This document shows, one piece after another, positions 24,930 through 26,288 of a DNA stretch of 26,288 nucleotides; the first letter of the stretch is position 1, and the number at the start of each line of letters is the position of its first letter. The DNA lies in assembly GCA_964011275.1 (NCBI GenBank), contig CAXGOB010000067.1, forward strand, positions 1-26,288, in the 5' to 3' direction. The notes beneath the pieces were generated by a model, which was not told where the DNA came from, searched no databases, and saw only the letters and a list, made by a program, of their open reading frames with translations. This stretch comes from UBA7328 sp002471345 (GTDB taxonomy: Bacteria; Bacteroidota; Bacteroidia; Chitinophagales; Saprospiraceae). Made by a program: the position numbers and the translations under genes.

Positions 24930-25832
24930 ATGATGGAGTTTTTAAAAAGGGTCGGCTGGACAGTTTTGGATGTAGCTGCTTTTCTTTTAATAGCTGGAGT
25001 GATTGCAGGATTACTTATGATGTTCATATCATTTATACCTGGTTTAGGAGTTTCTGGAGATTCTGAGATTTTAGAGAATCCTATTGAGCTTTTGGCATCA
25101 TTTATTCCGCTTCTCATTGGTTCATTAATATCTGGATATATAGTTCACTTATTGATCTTTAAAAGAGATATGAGGCTGTTTGGAATAGGGAATTCAAAAA
25201 TGTTTAAGGATTATGGATGGGGGTTTCTTCTGGGAGGAATTCTTGTTTTCGTAGGATTCTTAATACTCCGTTTGTTAGGTTATTTAGATGTGGTAGGCTA
25301 CAATTTTGAGTACAATACAATAGCATTGTTTCTTCTATTTTTTGTTGTTCAATCTCTTTTTGAGGAGATAGCTTTTAGATCATATTTGATGCCTGCATTA
25401 GAAACACGATTTGGCCTTTGGGCTTCGCTTTTAGTTTCATCAATTCTTTTTGCTCTTATTCATTTGTCAAATAGTAATGTGGCTGTTTTAGGAATTGTCA
25501 ATATATTCTTAGCAGGACTTTTGCTTGGGGTTCTATTTATAAAATATCAGAATGTTTGGGTGGCTGCAGGATTACATTGTAGTTGGAATTATATACAAAG
25601 TACAATTCTAGGTTTTGAGGTAAGTGGTGAATCCGTGTTTAATATGATAGAAACTGAGGAGGCAGGTCCAGACTTTTTGACTGGGGGAGCGTTCGGTTTC
25701 GAAGGTTCTTTGATATCAGTTCTATTTTTGGGAGGATTAATTATTTACTATATTAAGAATGATCCTTATGTAATGTCGAGGCTAGAAGGAATGCCTCAAA
25801 TAGAAGATCTAGATCAAAATTTCACTGTTTAG
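24930..25832 (+). CDS. CPBP-family intramembrane metalloprotease (CAAX protease-like)
   Basis: A 300-residue polytopic inner-membrane protein with about eight hydrophobic segments. The CPBP/Abi motifs are complete: EEIAFR (Glu145, Glu146, Arg150), FALIH (Phe174, His178), NIFLAGLLLG and HCSWN (His216, Asn220). These form the metal site of Rce1-type glutamic/metallo intramembrane proteases. Physiological substrates of bacterial members are rarely known; some act in bacteriocin immunity or protein modification, but no bacteriocin genes are nearby. It starts 93 bases after rpsT beyond a terminator, so it is probably transcribed separately. Two ATG codons are adjacent at the start. Confidence 0.93.
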   Translation: MMEFLKRVGWTVLDVAAFLLIAGVIAGLLMMFISFIPGLGVSGDSEILENPIELLASFIPLLIGSLISGYIVHLLIFKRDMRLFGIGNSKMFKDYGWGFLLGGILVFVGFLILRLLGYLDVVGYNFEYNTIALFLLFFVVQSLFEEIAFRSYLMPALETRFGLWASLLVSSILFALIHLSNSNVAVLGIVNIFLAGLLLGVLFIKYQNVWVAAGLHCSWNYIQSTILGFEVSGESVFNMIETEEAGPDFLTGGAFGFEGSLISVLFLGGLIIYYIKNDPYVMSRLEGMPQIEDLDQNFTV

Positions 25833-26147
25833 AGTCCTATTTTTTTTAGGATTAGATGTATTCACTTTTTTCTACCCAACTTCTTATTCTTAAATATTAT
25901 TTATATTTGTAATAGGACTACTGACAAAATAACTCAATTTTCAAAATAAAGGAATGCCATTTCATGGTCATCGAATTTGATGTTTATTCTTTCTATCGTT
26001 ATTTATCAGTTTCTAAGAATTACTTTTCAATTTTAACACCCTTAGAAATTGAGCCGTTCTATATGAATGGCTCAACTCTTTAGAAATATGTTCTGTTCAT
26101 TCTTTTCAACTCACAATTACAGTGCCTTTGTATTGGGGCTTCTATTT
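25833..26147. other. 315-base intergenic region with a lone -7 box and a short open frame
   Basis: No recognisable gene. It holds an exact TAnnTTTG match (TATATTTG at 25902-25909, plus strand), an AAAGGA followed by ATG codons at 25954 and 25964, the latter opening a 39-codon frame ending at 26083, and a hairpin at 26049-26075. These could delimit a small RNA or short peptide gene, or all be chance in AT-rich DNA. Confidence 0.35.
26049..26075. terminator. Hairpin between convergent CPBP and amidohydrolase genes
   Basis: TTGAGCC (26049-26055) pairs with GGCTCAA (26069-26075), and the stem extends inward by GTTC/GAAT with one G-U pair to an 11-bp stem and 5-nt loop. It is 72 bases past the amidohydrolase stop codon and 216 past the CPBP stop codon. 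U-runs are short on both strands. Confidence 0.5.
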
Positions 26148-26288
26148 TTACCAGTTAGAATCTGAATATGCCTTCTGCCCACCTACATATGTTGCCAGGA
26201 CTTTTATGTCTTTAATTTTATTAGGATCAATTGCTAGAATGTTATGATTCAAAAGCACAAAATCGGCCAATTTCCCTTTTTCTATTGT
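26148..26288 (-). CDS. Amidohydrolase family protein (3' end only, cut by the window edge)
   Basis: The last 46 codons of a minus-strand gene that continues past the right edge, ending in TAA at 26150-26148. The visible peptide contains EKGKLADFVLLNHNILAI and IKDIKVLATYVGGQKAY, the conserved C-terminal strands of the composite beta domain in metal-dependent amidohydrolases, closest in feel to the YtcJ/PF07969 group. Substrate cannot be judged from this fragment. Confidence 0.85.
   Translation of the reverse strand, partial: TIEKGKLADFVLLNHNILAIDPNKIKDIKVLATYVGGQKAYSDSNW

Noticed and set aside
24839..25117. 92-codon minus-strand frame over the rpsT terminator and CPBP start
   Set aside because: It reads through a terminator and opposite a gene with full CPBP motifs; its translation is low-complexity (Lys/Ile/Ser-rich).
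25835..25851. TCCTA/TAGGA hairpin just after the CPBP stop codon
   Set aside because: Only five base pairs, no G/C-rich core and no T-run after the stem, so it is not convincing as a terminator.
1..26288. CRISPR arrays, tRNA or rRNA genes, insertion sequences and phage genes
   Set aside because: Looked for regularly spaced repeats, cloverleaf-like stretches in gaps, transposase motifs and terminal inverted repeats; none were seen.

Overview
The window is AT-rich chromosomal DNA from a member of the Bacteroidota, most likely a marine-type Cytophagales; the genus cannot be fixed from sequence alone. The evidence is a SusC/SusD pair, two further TonB-dependent receptors with N-terminal carboxypeptidase-regulatory-like domains, many lipoproteins, LytTR and AraC regulators, a Bacteroidota-type ribosomal protein S20, and promoters of the form TAnnTTTG. 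I saw no rRNA, tRNA, CRISPR array, insertion sequence or prophage gene.

Layout. (1) 115-2604 (-) is a lone outer-membrane beta-barrel receptor of the PF14905 type. (2) 4989-2756 (-) is a two-gene unit: an exported SGNH hydrolase followed by an SLC13/DASS sodium-anion symporter. (3) 10879-5110 (-) is an import operon: a dihydrodipicolinate-reductase/2,4-diaminopentanoate-dehydrogenase-like NAD(P) enzyme, SusC, SusD, then a clear terminator at 5057-5088. Divergent from it is 11133-12302 (+), an unrecognised membrane protein with an HTH-like cytoplasmic head, one transmembrane helix and a cysteine-rich outer domain. The intergenic region holds nested inverted repeats. (4) 17255-12316 (-) holds a DUF4252 lipoprotein, a D-threonine-aldolase/D-serine-dehydratase-like PLP enzyme, a gluconate-2-dehydrogenase subunit 3-like protein, a GMC oxidoreductase and an AraC regulator. 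(5) 23457-17313 (-) holds a membrane LytTR regulator, a TonB receptor with alanine-rich hydrophobic insertions, a parallel beta-helix lipoprotein and a diheme c-type cytochrome; the last two form the TIGR03805/TIGR03806-type pair, whose function is unknown. (6) 23669-25832 has ordinary genes: a small lipoprotein, a TfoX-N-like protein, rpsT and a CPBP intramembrane protease. (7) The right edge cuts an amidohydrolase; its last 46 codons are at 26148-26288 (-).

How the genes may work together (inference). Two nutrient-acquisition loci, each led by an outer-membrane transporter, sit next to enzymes acting on amino-acid-like or hydroxy compounds rather than glycoside hydrolases, so the imported molecules are probably not ordinary polysaccharides. 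The candidates for undescribed biology are the HTH-membrane protein facing the SusCD operon, and the LytTR/receptor/beta-helix/diheme-cytochrome locus, which carries a 20-bp-spaced direct repeat upstream of its receptor.
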